Shown in pieces: positions 7,284-16,564 of a DNA stretch of 64,000 nt. Position numbers and translations under genes: made by a program. The stretch is from NCBI GenBank assembly GCA_050948905.1, contig JBMNES010000001.1, forward strand, positions 744,001-808,000, read 5' to 3'. The first letter of the stretch is position 1. Every line of letters starts with the position of its first letter. This DNA is from DTKD01 sp050948905. Lineage in GTDB: Bacteria; Armatimonadota; UBA5829. Under the pieces are notes generated by a model. That model saw only the letters and a list, made by a program, of their open reading frames with translations, was not told where the DNA came from and made no database searches.

Positions 7284-8618
7284 GTGGATCATTTTGAGAG
7301 ATTACCAATTTCGCTGGATATAGCAAATTTATCGCCAGACGTGAACCGCAGCATGGTCGTGCAAAGACGGTCTTTGGCGGAGGCTATGGATAAAAACCTT
7401 AGAGCGGGCACCTGTCCTGGAGCGGATTTCACCGGATGGCTGAAGCCGGGAGAGATTCTGGAGGCTACTGAGGTCGGTCGGATAAAAGAGACCGCTGCTA
7501 AGCTTCGCGAAGTTAGCGATGTGCTGCTGGTGATCGGGATAGGTGGTTCGTATCTGGGTGCGCGTGCTGTAATCGAGGCGCTGGCTGAAGATCCCGATAA
7601 AGTTGTCTATGCGGGACAAAACATATCCTCTCATTATATGCAGCAGCTTAGGGAGAAACTGGCAGGTAAGCGGGTTGCTATTAACGTGGTCTCAAAATCC
7701 GGGACCACTACTGAACCAGCGCTGGCGTTCAGAGTTATGCGTGACTTGGCCAAATGTGTCGAGCCCGGAGACTGCATCGTTGCGACTACCGATGCCAACA
7801 AAGGCGCGCTTCTGGAATTGGCGGAACGGGAAGGCTATCAACGATTCGTAGTGCCGGACGATATTGGCGGGCGCTACTCAGTCCTGTCGGCGGTCGGATT
7901 GCTGCCGATAGCTTATGCCGGAGTCGATATCGACAAGCTGATTGAAGGCGCGGTGGCGTGTTCCGCGCTGTGCGCAAACCCTGACCCGGAGAAAAACCCG
8001 TCGCTTTATTATGCAATAGCGCGCAACATTTTGTATTCTCAGGGCTACTGCGTCGAGATGCTGGCCAATTTCGAGCCGAGGCTGCATTATATGTCCGAGT
8101 GGTGGAAGCAGCTCTACGGCGAGAGTGAGGGCAAGGAGAATATGTCTCTGTTCCCAGCGTCGGTGGACTTCACCACGGATTTGCATTCGATGGGGCAGTA
8201 TATCCAGCAGGGCAGGAGGATGCTTACGGAGACGTTTCTGATCGTCGAGGGTGGAGAGCCGCAGGTTAATATACCGAAATGGGACGATGACTCTGATGGT
8301 CTCAACTACCTCGCAGAAGGCGAATTCAACGAAGCCGGCAAGGTTAATATGGTGGCTTATAAAGCCACCGCACAGGCTCATCGCGAGGGTGGCGTACCGA
8401 ATATGACGGTTCTGCTGAAACAACTCGACGCAGAATCGCTGGGCGCGTTGATTTATTTCTTCGAATATGCGTGCGCGATAAGTGGTCTGATGCTGGGAGT
8501 GAACCCGTTCGACCAGCCGGGGGTGGAGGCGTATAAGACGATTATGTTCAAGATGCTCGGCAAACCCGGTTACGAGGGCGGGGCAAGCGAATCCGCACCG
8601 GATTATGTGTCGTTCTAA
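7284..8618 (+). CDS. pgi: Glucose-6-phosphate isomerase
   Basis: Interconverts glucose 6-phosphate and fructose 6-phosphate in glycolysis and gluconeogenesis. The 444-residue protein is of the short form found in Firmicutes and other bacteria rather than the 550-residue form. It has G-I-G-G-S-Y-L-G-A-R (about 87-96), the sugar-isomerase signature V-V-S-K-S-G-T-T-T-E-P, and D-I-G-G-R-Y-S-V-L-S with the second SIS fold. GTG start at 7284 follows GGAGG with good spacing. TATAAA at 7245-7250 and TATAAT at 7262-7267 lie upstream, immediately downstream of a heptad repeat tract. It appears to be transcribed alone; another repeat cluster follows. Confidence 0.96.
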   Translation: MDHFERLPISLDIANLSPDVNRSMVVQRRSLAEAMDKNLRAGTCPGADFTGWLKPGEILEATEVGRIKETAAKLREVSDVLLVIGIGGSYLGARAVIEALAEDPDKVVYAGQNISSHYMQQLREKLAGKRVAINVVSKSGTTTEPALAFRVMRDLAKCVEPGDCIVATTDANKGALLELAEREGYQRFVVPDDIGGRYSVLSAVGLLPIAYAGVDIDKLIEGAVACSALCANPDPEKNPSLYYAIARNILYSQGYCVEMLANFEPRLHYMSEWWKQLYGESEGKENMSLFPASVDFTTDLHSMGQYIQQGRRMLTETFLIVEGGEPQVNIPKWDDDSDGLNYLAEGEFNEAGKVNMVAYKATAQAHREGGVPNMTVLLKQLDAESLGALIYFFEYACAISGLMLGVNPFDQPGVEAYKTIMFKMLGKPGYEGGASESAPDYVSF

Positions 8619-8954
8619 AGCGGTTTAATGTGATTTTCTATAAATCGCGAAAGCTCGAAAGAAGCGAAACTCAGAAAAGGGAAGGGAAAAAGCAGATTTC
8701 TCACTGCGTTCGAAATGACAGAAATTCGAACCTCGAATCCCGGATATCGGACGTCGAAAAACAGATTTCTCACTGCGTTCGAAATGACAAAATGATGTAG
8801 TGGCTGTGCCTCTGTCCCGGCCAATTCTAGTTATGAGGCGGCGATTCGGAGATCGCCGCCTATCTATATTGCACATGCCCCTCGAACTTCGTACTTCGGA
8901 CCTCGTACCTCGAAAAAAGCAGGAACCCTGGTTCATCATAGCTAAGTTGGCAGC
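8619..8954. repeat. Intergenic repeat cluster 4
   Basis: Gene-free stretch between pgi and the NamZ-like gene. It contains a CGCGAAAGCTCGAAAG module, two AAAGCAGATTTC...CGAAATGAC modules (about 8690-8718 and 8757-8788), a GTGGC...CCGGCC element (about 8800-8824), the 10-bp-stem hairpin at 8836-8861, and a run of TTCGTACTTCGGACC-type heptads ending in AAAAAAGCAGG (to about 8925). Confidence 0.9.
8836..8861. repeat. Hairpin element, variant AGGCGGCGAT
   Basis: Perfect 10-bp stem AGGCGGCGAT (8836-8845) with ATCGCCGCCT (8852-8861) around loop TCGGAG, followed by TATCTA. Compared with the copy at 492-517, two stem pairs have changed on both sides at once (T-A to C-G and A-T to G-C). Confidence 0.85.
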
Positions 8955-10157
8955 ATGAACCTGGGAATAGATGAACTGTTACGTAACTCGGCTGCGCGTA
9001 AGGCTCTGGAGGGTAGGCGGGTGGCGGTTTTGGGGCATCCGGCCTCGGTGACGCGGGATTGCCGGCACACGCTTGATGTCCTTATGGAATGCCCGCAGGT
9101 CAAGATAACCTCGGCGTTCGGGCCACAGCACGGCATGCTCGGCGATAAGCAGGACAATATGGTCGAGTCCGACGATTTCGTCGACGCGCGCTACGGCATT
9201 CCTGTCTTTAGCCTCTACGGGGATGTCCGCAGGCCGACTGATGAGATGATGGAGACCTTCGATGTTCTGCTGGTGGATTTGCAGGACATCGGCACACGCA
9301 TCTACACTTTCATCACCACACTTACCTATATGATCGAGGCCTGCACCGCTCACAAAAAGAGCATCTGGGTGCTGGATCGGCCTAATCCCGCCGGCAGACC
9401 CGCCGAAGGCACGATTCTCGAGCCGGGATGGGAGAGCTTCGTCGGCGCAGGGCCGATGCTTATGCGTCACGGCCTGACCCCCGGTGAGATAGCGAAATGG
9501 TGGGCGGCGCTGAAGCGGTTGGATGTGGACCTGAACGTAATTCCTATGGCTGGCTACGACCCGGACGCTGCGCCGGGTTATGGCTGGCCGCTGCTTGAGA
9601 TCAGTTGGATCAACCCCAGCCCGAATGCGTCCAGCCTGAATATGGCGCGATGCTTCCCCGGCACGGTTCTGCTTGAGGGCACTACCCTGTCCGAAGGCCG
9701 CGGCACGACCACGTCGCTGGAAATTATGGGCGCGCCGGACATCGACTACGATTTGGTGGTCAAGAAAATGGTCGAATTGGCGCCGGAGTGGATGCGCGGG
9801 TGCATTGTAAGAAAATGCCACTTCGAGCCGACTTTCCATAAGCACCTCGGCAAGCTCTGCGCGGGGATTCAAATCCACACCGACAATTTTTACTATCGCC
9901 ACTACGAGTTCCGACCGTACAGGCTCGTTACGCTTATGCTGAAGGCGATTCGGCTGGAGTATCCGGACTACCCGATCTGGAGAAAGTTCCCATATGAATA
10001 TGAGACGGAGCGGCTGGCAATCGACTTACTAAGCGGAGGGACGTTCCTGCGCGAATGGGTCGACGATTCCAGTGCGCAGCCGATTGATTTCGAGCGGCGA
10101 TTGGTGGAAGATGAGCAGGCGTGGGTGGAGATTCGCGCGCCGTATCTCATATATTAA
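8955..10157 (+). CDS. NamZ-like exo-beta-N-acetylmuramidase (DUF1343, GH171)
   Basis: The 400-residue protein matches the DUF1343 family, whose characterised member NamZ removes terminal N-acetylmuramic acid from peptidoglycan fragments. Visible family marks are G-H-P-A-S-V-T, F-G-P-Q-H-G-M-L-G near residue 55-65, the D-L-Q-D-I-G-T-R-I-Y-T-F motif about 112-123, L-D-R-P-N-P-A-G-R about 140 and E-G-T-T-L-S-E-G-R-G-T-T about 240. No clear signal peptide is seen, so a cytoplasmic or periplasmic location cannot be decided. The ATG at 8955 has only a weak ribosome site. The sialidase-like gene starts 12 bases after the stop, suggesting one transcript devoted to amino-sugar salvage; substrate assignment is by family, not shown here. 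Confidence 0.88.
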   Translation: MNLGIDELLRNSAARKALEGRRVAVLGHPASVTRDCRHTLDVLMECPQVKITSAFGPQHGMLGDKQDNMVESDDFVDARYGIPVFSLYGDVRRPTDEMMETFDVLLVDLQDIGTRIYTFITTLTYMIEACTAHKKSIWVLDRPNPAGRPAEGTILEPGWESFVGAGPMLMRHGLTPGEIAKWWAALKRLDVDLNVIPMAGYDPDAAPGYGWPLLEISWINPSPNASSLNMARCFPGTVLLEGTTLSEGRGTTTSLEIMGAPDIDYDLVVKKMVELAPEWMRGCIVRKCHFEPTFHKHLGKLCAGIQIHTDNFYYRHYEFRPYRLVTLMLKAIRLEYPDYPIWRKFPYEYETERLAIDLLSGGTFLREWVDDSSAQPIDFERRLVEDEQAWVEIRAPYLIY

Positions 10158-10169
10158 GCGGAGGTCACA

Positions 10170-11321
10170 ATGGCTCTGAGAATGCTGTGCGCAGTTGTTT
10201 TGCTGTTGGCTTGCGGGAGTGTGGAGGCATGGGGATTGAATAAAATAAAAGACATCGTAATCTATCAGGATAAGATGTATTACTCGTGCTTTCCGTCGAT
10301 TGTGCAGCTTAAGAACGGAGAATTGATCTGTGCGTTTCGGCGGGCACCTGATCGCCGCGAGCTTTGGGCAGGAAAGATCAGCCACACGGATGCGAACAGC
10401 TATCTTGTTCTTGTTCGATCAAAAGACGGTGGCCAGAGCTGGACCAAAGAGCCGGGACTGATCTTCGCGCATCCGCTGGGAGGCTCGCAGGACCCGTGTA
10501 TGGTGCTGCTCAAGGACGGCACTATAATCTGCACCAGCTACGGTTGGGCGCTACTGCCGAAAGAAGGCGAGGATAATCTGCCGCTGACCCTTCGCCACAG
10601 CCCGTATAATTTCCTCGGCGGATATGTTATGCGCTCAAAAGACGGGGCGAAGACCTGGCAGGGTCCGTTCGTGCCTATCCCGGTGCCGGGGGATACAAGC
10701 AAGGACGCGCTCGGAAATCCCACCCCGGCGTTTAATCGCGGCGCGATGTATGAGGGCAAAGATGGCAAGCTATACTGGGCCGTGGCTTCAAGAAATATTG
10801 ACACACATAAACGCACTTCGGTTCATCTGTTGACATCGACCGATAAAGCCGAGACGTGGACCTATGCCTGCCCGATCGCAGTCGATGATAAAGTGACGTT
10901 CAATGAAACCTCGCTGATCCAAACAAAAAAGGGTGACTGGGTTGCGTTTATGCGCACCGATGCCTTTGAAGGAAAACTGGCCTACGCACGGTCGATGGAT
11001 GGCGGCAAGAGCTTCGAGCCGTGGCAGGACGGCGGATTTTTCGGCCACCCATTCCACGTTATTCATCTCAAAGACGGCCGGGTATTGCTGGTTTATGGCT
11101 ACCGGCAGCAGCCGTTTGGGATTCGCGCGAAGATTCTCAACGCCGAGTGCACTGATATCGCAACAGCCCCGGAATATGTGCTGCGCGAGGACGGCGGCAA
11201 TACCGACATCGGCTACCCGTGGGCTGTGCAGCTACCCGACGGCAATATACTCGTCGCCTACTATTTTAACGTCAACGACGGCACCCGGCACATCGCGGCG
11301 AGTCTGCTCGAGTTGCGCTGA
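10170..11321 (+). CDS. Secreted sialidase-like (BNR/Asp-box) glycosidase
   Basis: A 383-residue protein with an N-terminal signal peptide (about 1-20, ending V-E-A-W). It shows repeated Asp-box motifs typical of six-bladed sialidase propellers: S-K-D-G-G-Q-S-W, S-K-D-G-A-K-T-W, S-T-D-K-A-E-T-W and S-M-D-G-G-K-S-F. An F-P-S-I-V-Q-L-K-N-G-E-L segment and R-R-A-P-D-R-R resemble the first blade with the arginine region of GH33-like enzymes. True sialidase activity (full arginine triad) cannot be confirmed by eye; many such proteins act on other sugars. SD sequence CGGAGG precedes the ATG. It follows the NamZ-like gene by 12 bases and converges with the next gene, leaving only 3 bases between stops. 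Confidence 0.8.
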   Translation: MALRMLCAVVLLLACGSVEAWGLNKIKDIVIYQDKMYYSCFPSIVQLKNGELICAFRRAPDRRELWAGKISHTDANSYLVLVRSKDGGQSWTKEPGLIFAHPLGGSQDPCMVLLKDGTIICTSYGWALLPKEGEDNLPLTLRHSPYNFLGGYVMRSKDGAKTWQGPFVPIPVPGDTSKDALGNPTPAFNRGAMYEGKDGKLYWAVASRNIDTHKRTSVHLLTSTDKAETWTYACPIAVDDKVTFNETSLIQTKKGDWVAFMRTDAFEGKLAYARSMDGGKSFEPWQDGGFFGHPFHVIHLKDGRVLLVYGYRQQPFGIRAKILNAECTDIATAPEYVLREDGGNTDIGYPWAVQLPDGNILVAYYFNVNDGTRHIAASLLELR

Positions 11322-11324
11322 TAT

Positions 11325-13637
11325 CTATTCGTAACAAAGCATTGCAGGGCCGATATAGATCGTGCCCTTTGTCTGCTGGCCGCCGACGTTGTCGAGCAGG
11401 AATAGAGTATCCCAGGTCATAGGATAGTCTATCTGCCCATCGCCACCCCAGTGCCCTGCTATTTTGCCGGTGAGATCGGCGAACAGGCAGCGCCAGTCCG
11501 TAAAATTCATCGGCCCCAAGTCGGGTTGGAATGTCTCTCTATTGGAGTCCAGCACGCGCAACCGCGCCAGGCTGTTAGACCCGTTGCCCTTCAGCCAGAA
11601 CCCGATTCGGCTCGGCTTGCCTTCGATTGGAACGTTGCCTTCTTTGAATACTCGAACGAACTTCCAACCCGGTTCAAACGAATAATCCAGCTTAGCACAG
11701 ACTTTGACCGGGGATTTTGCGCCAGCATCGACGTAAGTGAGTTTGGCATCTCCCTTAATTTTCGGGTCGCCGTCCATAACGACCGACATGTCCATCGCAC
11801 GTTGCCCGACCTTACCTGAAGCGAACGTATCGACGACGACATAACGACCTGCGGGCATTCGCACTATATTTCGGCCTTTGGAGTCGTAGAGATTACATCC
11901 GAACGTGAAGTCCACCGGCTGCTGGGTGGTCTTTGCGCGAACGGTGATCCTGTCCTGTCCTTTTGGGATGGTAAACGGCACGGATGACTCTTCGGTGGTT
12001 ACACCCTGCACGTTTCCTATCGCCAGCCTGCCTGATAGTTTGCCCGTGGAGCCGATCGTTGGCCGGTAGACGTCGAACAACAGCGCCTTGTCAGTGGGCG
12101 GCAGCACCTCGACACGCGGGCAGACGGATGTGCTGAATGTTATGGTGCGCCTGATTGGCTCGGCTTTATCGTTAATATACAAAGCAGCCCTCAAAATGGA
12201 CTTGTCCGATCCGGGGCTGATGAACGAAGTGGTGATTTTAGCCCGCTCCGATTTAGTAAAGTCGAGTTTAGCTTCTTGTATTCCCGGGCCGCTGATCTCG
12301 ATTCGACCGCGATTTACCTGCACGTCTTTTACGAGTGATTCCACATCAATCAACAATCCATCCCCTGTCAATTTAGGGCCTGCGCTGATATTCCACGAGG
12401 CGTCTATCGCCCATCTCTGGCTGATACCGGATGGTTTGATATACTGCGGCGAGGAGGTTAATTCCAGTTCAATGAGACCGTCCTTGATCTCGGCTTTGCT
12501 GCGCTCACCGGAACGGGAGACAATCTCAGCCGCTTTCACGTCCATAGGCAGCTTTATAGTGTGCGGTTTGCCTGTGGTCCACGCGACGAGGCACTGCTTG
12601 TCGCCTTTTGTGAACAGTGCGAGATAATCGTCCTCTGATTCGACGCTCATACGCGCGGAAAATGAGAAACCGTTAAGCTCGGTAGTCAGCGTTTTGACAG
12701 CCACGTAAGCGGGTTTGTCGGACATATCCTGTGCTACTGTGCCGAACCGGTGCTCGTTTTCATTAGGGTCAGGGCCGTCGTCGCGCCAGTCGTACCAGAT
12801 GCTCAGGGGGATATTGTTCATTATATTGCTGAGAAACTGGCGGGCTATGTAGTCGGCCTGAGTCTCGACCGGTACACCGTGCGTGAACGAAGAATATCCC
12901 CATTCACCGCTGACCACCGGATATTGCCTGCCCTTTTTCGCATATTTGCCGATAAGCTCCCGGACTTTTACATACAGAGCAGATGCGTCTTCGGGCTTGG
13001 ATGCTCCATAGGGATGCAGAGAAATTGCGTCTGTAGCTTCCAGCAAACCGAGCTGAAAGGCTCTCTCAAGAAAACCAGTATCCCAACCGGCGAGCGCCGG
13101 TGCAAGAACCGTGCACCCGGGATCGGCTTTTTTGAGCGCCGGGTATACAGCCTTTGCCAGTTTTACATAATCCTCTACGTTAGGCTGTGGCCGCCAAAAG
13201 CCGATGTTAGGCTCGTTCCATATCTCCCATAGTATTCCCCTGCCCTTAAAATGCTTTGCTCCGGCAGTAATGAATCTCACAAATGCGGCACGTCCCTCGT
13301 CGGTGTGCGGGGACATGTCATTATCATAGAAAGGGTTGCCGTAGTCGAGGATGAAGAGAGCACGAATGTTTTTGGCCTCCAGCGAGTCGACAAGCTCATC
13401 ATAAGGCTTAAAATCATATACGCCCTTCGCTTTTTCGATATGAACCCAGGAGAAGTCCATACGTATGAACTTAAAGCCTCCGTCGGCTATCTTCGCCACT
13501 TCCTCGGCCTGATTGCCCATAAAGTGAATGTTGACGCCGAGGCAGTCGGGAACTACCAGTTCTGGCAACCCCTGCGGCGCAGCGCTTGCGCTCGTGGCTG
13601 CGATTATCATAAAAATCACTCCCAGAAACCTGTTCAT
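11325..13637 (-). CDS. Secreted clan-A (GH5/GH39-like) glycoside hydrolase with C-terminal beta domains
   Basis: A 770-residue protein with signal peptide (1-20). Residues about 30-330 form a TIM-barrel glycosidase: R-M-D-F-S-W about 59-64, the acid/base motif W-E-I-W-N-E-P-N with Glu142, and the likely nucleophile in S-G-E-W-G-Y-S (Glu245), the two-glutamate arrangement of clan GH-A. The rest is beta-rich: a short domain (about 340-400), then beta-sandwich domains, the last with a D-L-T-G-K-I-A-G-H-W-G-G-D-G region resembling carbohydrate-binding jelly rolls. The exact family (GH5, GH39 or a related group) and substrate are uncertain. ATG at 13637 has GAGGT upstream. It sits 35 bases after the FAD-linked oxidase gene on the same strand, possibly by chance. 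Confidence 0.78.
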   Translation of the reverse strand: MNRFLGVIFMIIAATSASAAPQGLPELVVPDCLGVNIHFMGNQAEEVAKIADGGFKFIRMDFSWVHIEKAKGVYDFKPYDELVDSLEAKNIRALFILDYGNPFYDNDMSPHTDEGRAAFVRFITAGAKHFKGRGILWEIWNEPNIGFWRPQPNVEDYVKLAKAVYPALKKADPGCTVLAPALAGWDTGFLERAFQLGLLEATDAISLHPYGASKPEDASALYVKVRELIGKYAKKGRQYPVVSGEWGYSSFTHGVPVETQADYIARQFLSNIMNNIPLSIWYDWRDDGPDPNENEHRFGTVAQDMSDKPAYVAVKTLTTELNGFSFSARMSVESEDDYLALFTKGDKQCLVAWTTGKPHTIKLPMDVKAAEIVSRSGERSKAEIKDGLIELELTSSPQYIKPSGISQRWAIDASWNISAGPKLTGDGLLIDVESLVKDVQVNRGRIEISGPGIQEAKLDFTKSERAKITTSFISPGSDKSILRAALYINDKAEPIRRTITFSTSVCPRVEVLPPTDKALLFDVYRPTIGSTGKLSGRLAIGNVQGVTTEESSVPFTIPKGQDRITVRAKTTQQPVDFTFGCNLYDSKGRNIVRMPAGRYVVVDTFASGKVGQRAMDMSVVMDGDPKIKGDAKLTYVDAGAKSPVKVCAKLDYSFEPGWKFVRVFKEGNVPIEGKPSRIGFWLKGNGSNSLARLRVLDSNRETFQPDLGPMNFTDWRCLFADLTGKIAGHWGGDGQIDYPMTWDTLFLLDNVGGQQTKGTIYIGPAMLCYE

Positions 13638-13671
13638 TTTTTTACCTCGTATATGGCGTTGATTCAGAACG

Positions 13672-15195
13672 TTATTCGAACATAATCCCGGAGTTCAACA
13701 GTCCATCCGGGTCAAACAGCTTCTTCAGCTCACGCATCTGGCCGATGGCCTCGTCGCCATACATCATCTTCAAAAACGGCACTTTCAGCCTGCCGATACC
13801 GTGCTCCGCCGAGACCGAACCGCCCATTTTCACGACCTTATCCGCCCATCCCAGATAAAGCTCCCGGCCAATGGAATACTCGTCTATATTATTCGGCAGG
13901 ATGTTGACGTGGACGTGGTTGTTTCCGATATGGCCGAAGATGACCGACTCCAGACCGCGCTCGGCGAGACCCGCGTTATACATCTCCATCGCAATAACCA
14001 GCGAGCCGTTCGGCACCGACATATCTGTGCCGAGCTTGGTAAGCTCAGGTATCTCCCGCTTGCGCTCCCCTATCAGCAAATTGACCGCCTCCGGGATAGC
14101 GTGTCTGAAAGCCTTCAACGGCTCAAGTTCGCGGTCTGTAGTCGCAAACCAGGTGTCCTCGTCACTGCCGCCAAGCTCCATAGCCTGCTCCATCAATCCC
14201 ATTACGGCTTCTTCGAGCGAATCGGCATCATCCCCGTGAAACTCGACGTAAACAGCGGAATGGTAATGCTCTTTGAGCACCGGAATCGCCTCAAACGCCG
14301 GATTGGTCTCCTTCGCCGCACGCAACAGCTTCAATGCATCGTGATTAAAGAACTCAATAGCAACCAGCGCAGGCGACGACCCCGCGAACATATCACGGGC
14401 AGACTCAACCAGCTCAATCGCGGATTTCTCATCAGGCATAAACAGCGTCAGGCCATTGATTTCCTTTGGCCGCGGAATCAGCCTGAGTTTGATCTCGGTG
14501 ATTATGCCTAACGTCCCTTCAGAGCCGATCAACAGATCGATCAGATCCATATCATCTTCGACATAATATCCCGCAGCGGATTTGACATCAGGCATCTGAT
14601 AAGTCGGAAGTTGCCCGGATATGACCCGGCCGGACTCAGTAGTCAAAGAAAACGATCGGCCTTGAGCGAAACACTCTCCTCGACTTATGCTCACCACATC
14701 TCCATCTGCCAGCACCATTCGCAGGCTCTCAATCCATTTTCGAGTCGCGCCATAATGAAACGACATCGCGCCAGAGGCATTGCACGCCGCCATTCCGCCG
14801 AGAGAAGCCGATGTCTCAGTAGGATCCGGGCCTAAAAACAACCTGGCAGATTCGAGGGCTGTGTGTAAATCGCTTAAAAGCGCACCGGGTTGCACCACGA
14901 CACTGTTTTCTACAGGTGATTCAATTTTATTCATAGAGCGCAGATTGATTATCAGCCCGCCATCCGGGACCGCACCCGCGACGATCCCAGTCCGTGCGCC
15001 CTGGGTTATAACTGGCAGTTTGCGCTCATAAGCGCTGCGAACGGCTTCGACGACTTCCGACTCCGTAACAGGAAAAGCGATTTCGTCGGCTTTGCCGATG
15101 CGCTTTGACTCATCGCTTAAAAACTCTGCATGATCTGAGGTAAAAGAGCTGATTTGGAGTGTCATAGTGATGTGTACTTCGTCGGATTTTATCAA
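13672..15195 (-). CDS. FAD-linked oxidase, glycolate oxidase GlcD / D-lactate dehydrogenase family
   Basis: A flavoprotein of the vanillyl-alcohol-oxidase fold that oxidises 2-hydroxyacids such as glycolate or D-lactate. The FAD-binding PP-loop region appears as T-Q-G-A-R-T-G-I-V-A-G-A-V (about 57-69), followed by V-Q-P-G-A-L-L-S-D-L and the G-G-M-A-A-C-N-A-S-G-A segment. The C-terminal FAD-oxidase domain ends with V-S-A-E-H-G-I-G-R-L-K and L-F-D-P-D-G-L-L-N-S-G. No GlcE or GlcF partner is adjacent, so a single-subunit D-lactate-type enzyme is as likely as GlcD. The start shown is a TTG with GGGAGGG upstream; an ATG at 15165 is the alternative and would lose 10 residues. Confidence 0.88.
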   Translation of the reverse strand: MIKSDEVHITMTLQISSFTSDHAEFLSDESKRIGKADEIAFPVTESEVVEAVRSAYERKLPVITQGARTGIVAGAVPDGGLIINLRSMNKIESPVENSVVVQPGALLSDLHTALESARLFLGPDPTETSASLGGMAACNASGAMSFHYGATRKWIESLRMVLADGDVVSISRGECFAQGRSFSLTTESGRVISGQLPTYQMPDVKSAAGYYVEDDMDLIDLLIGSEGTLGIITEIKLRLIPRPKEINGLTLFMPDEKSAIELVESARDMFAGSSPALVAIEFFNHDALKLLRAAKETNPAFEAIPVLKEHYHSAVYVEFHGDDADSLEEAVMGLMEQAMELGGSDEDTWFATTDRELEPLKAFRHAIPEAVNLLIGERKREIPELTKLGTDMSVPNGSLVIAMEMYNAGLAERGLESVIFGHIGNNHVHVNILPNNIDEYSIGRELYLGWADKVVKMGGSVSAEHGIGRLKVPFLKMMYGDEAIGQMRELKKLFDPDGLLNSGIMFE

Positions 15196-15229
15196 TTTCC
15201 CTCCCGACGTTCGCCGGGTTTACCGACGG

Positions 15230-15261
15230 TTGACGGTGCACAATCCCGGAAGTGGTATAAT
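15230..15261 (+). promoter_or_regulatory. Sigma70-like promoter upstream of the rhomboid gene
   Basis: TTGACG (15230-15235) and a consensus TATAAT (15256-15261) with a long 20-base spacer. The TATAAT overlaps an in-frame TTG at 15261, arguing that translation starts later, at the ATG at 15291. Confidence 0.5.
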
Positions 15262-15290
15262 TGAGCCATCGGGATGATTTCGCAAAGTCT

Positions 15291-16511
15291 ATGACCAAAC
15301 CTAAAGCTCACGCCCTAATCGAAGATTTGAAGCGTTGGCCGCTGCTGACACTTGGCATTATCGGCCTGAATGTTCTCGTCTACCTCGCGATCCACGGCGA
15401 TTTCACCCCCGGCTATCCCGACATCAACCCCTGGCGGCTCTACGGACTGGTGCCATCTCATCTAAGAGTCGGAAAGATGTTGACCTCAAACTTTGTCCAT
15501 GCCGGCATAGGCCATCTTTTGGTAAATATGACCATACTCTACATTTTTGGCAGAGATGTGGAGAGGGCGATGGGCAAATTGGAATATGCGCTGTTTTATA
15601 TCGGCGCATGTTTCGCGTCCTCGATAATGCACGCGGCGATGGTGATTGCCGCGCTGCCGGTGTATTATGCAGACCAGCCTGTGGTGGGGGCGTCCGGTGC
15701 GGTGGCCGGAGTTGTCGCGATATATGCTGTGCGCTATCATCGCAAGGCGTTCGACTTTTTCGGCGTCCACATCCCGGCACTGATGGTGATCGCAGTGTGG
15801 CTGGTAATGCAGTTACTGTTGGCGCTTGTTGGGTTATATCGAGACAATTTCTGGGGAATTGGCTTGAAACAGGTGAGTTATTGGAGCCATCTCGGCGGAT
15901 TTGCGTTTGGTCTGATAACAGCGCTGGCGGGCAACATGGCCCTGCAGGGAGAGCGAGAATATCTGACCGGGGAGGCCCGCAGGCTTTACGACAATGGCAG
16001 CATTCTCGAAGCCACTCAGCGATACGAAGCCTTGATAAAATGTGACCCGGACAACGCCTTCGCACACGCAGAGTTAGGCCGGTTTTGGGCCATATTGGAG
16101 GAAGAGGACCAATCGCTGCCATACTATCATATGGCTATAGAATGGTATCTCTCTCAGGGGCGGGAGGCCGAGGCGCTGGCGTGTGCCGAAGAGATGAAAC
16201 GGTTCTGGCCGAACGCCGTAGTCTCTGCTCCCACACGCTTTAGATTTGCCTCATATTTAGAGGAATCCGGTCACACCAAAGAGGCGATAGACAGCCTGCG
16301 CAGACTGGCTGATGATGACCCAGACTCGGTTGAAGCGGAGATGGCCCTTCTGAAAATCGGCCAATTTCAGCTAAGCTATCAGGGTGACGCCTCCCAGGCG
16401 CTTTCCACCCTTGAGGACTTTCTCTCGCGCTACCCGGACAGCGAATGGCGATTGTATGCTGAGGAAATGATCGCGCGCGCTATAGACAGCCTTGCCGCAG
16501 AGCGAAAATAA
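15291..16511 (+). CDS. Rhomboid-family intramembrane serine protease with C-terminal TPR repeats
   Basis: Cleaves transmembrane proteins within the membrane. From the ATG at 15291 the protein has 406 residues: a short N-terminal segment, six or seven membrane helices to about 215, then a soluble helical region with TPR-like units (about 225-400). The catalytic dyad is visible as Ser135 in V-V-G-A-S-G-A and His200 in W-S-H-L-G-G, and the oxyanion-type H-x-x-x-N (His75, Asn79) is present in helix 2. An upstream in-frame TTG at 15261 would add ten residues but coincides with a TATAAT box. The TPR tail suggests a docking role, which is an inference. Transcribed alone on the plus strand among minus-strand genes. 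Confidence 0.9.
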   Translation: MTKPKAHALIEDLKRWPLLTLGIIGLNVLVYLAIHGDFTPGYPDINPWRLYGLVPSHLRVGKMLTSNFVHAGIGHLLVNMTILYIFGRDVERAMGKLEYALFYIGACFASSIMHAAMVIAALPVYYADQPVVGASGAVAGVVAIYAVRYHRKAFDFFGVHIPALMVIAVWLVMQLLLALVGLYRDNFWGIGLKQVSYWSHLGGFAFGLITALAGNMALQGEREYLTGEARRLYDNGSILEATQRYEALIKCDPDNAFAHAELGRFWAILEEEDQSLPYYHMAIEWYLSQGREAEALACAEEMKRFWPNAVVSAPTRFRFASYLEESGHTKEAIDSLRRLADDDPDSVEAEMALLKIGQFQLSYQGDASQALSTLEDFLSRYPDSEWRLYAEEMIARAIDSLAAERK

Positions 16512-16542
16512 AAATGGGCCCCGCCAATCACGACGAGGCCCT
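16503..16542 (-). terminator. Rho-independent-type terminator for the PEP-CTERM gene
   Basis: Read on the minus strand, just after the stop at 16565, the stem GGGCC(TC)...(GG)GGCCC is followed by ATTTTTATTTT. It lies back to back with the 3' end of the rhomboid gene. Confidence 0.6.
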
Positions 16543-16564
16543 ACTACTGTGGGAGGTAAGGTGC

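Noticed and set aside
8979..9902. 307-residue minus-strand ORF antisense to the NamZ-like gene
   Set aside because: Shadow ORF: the plus strand carries the recognised DUF1343 motifs and the antisense product has no recognisable domain.
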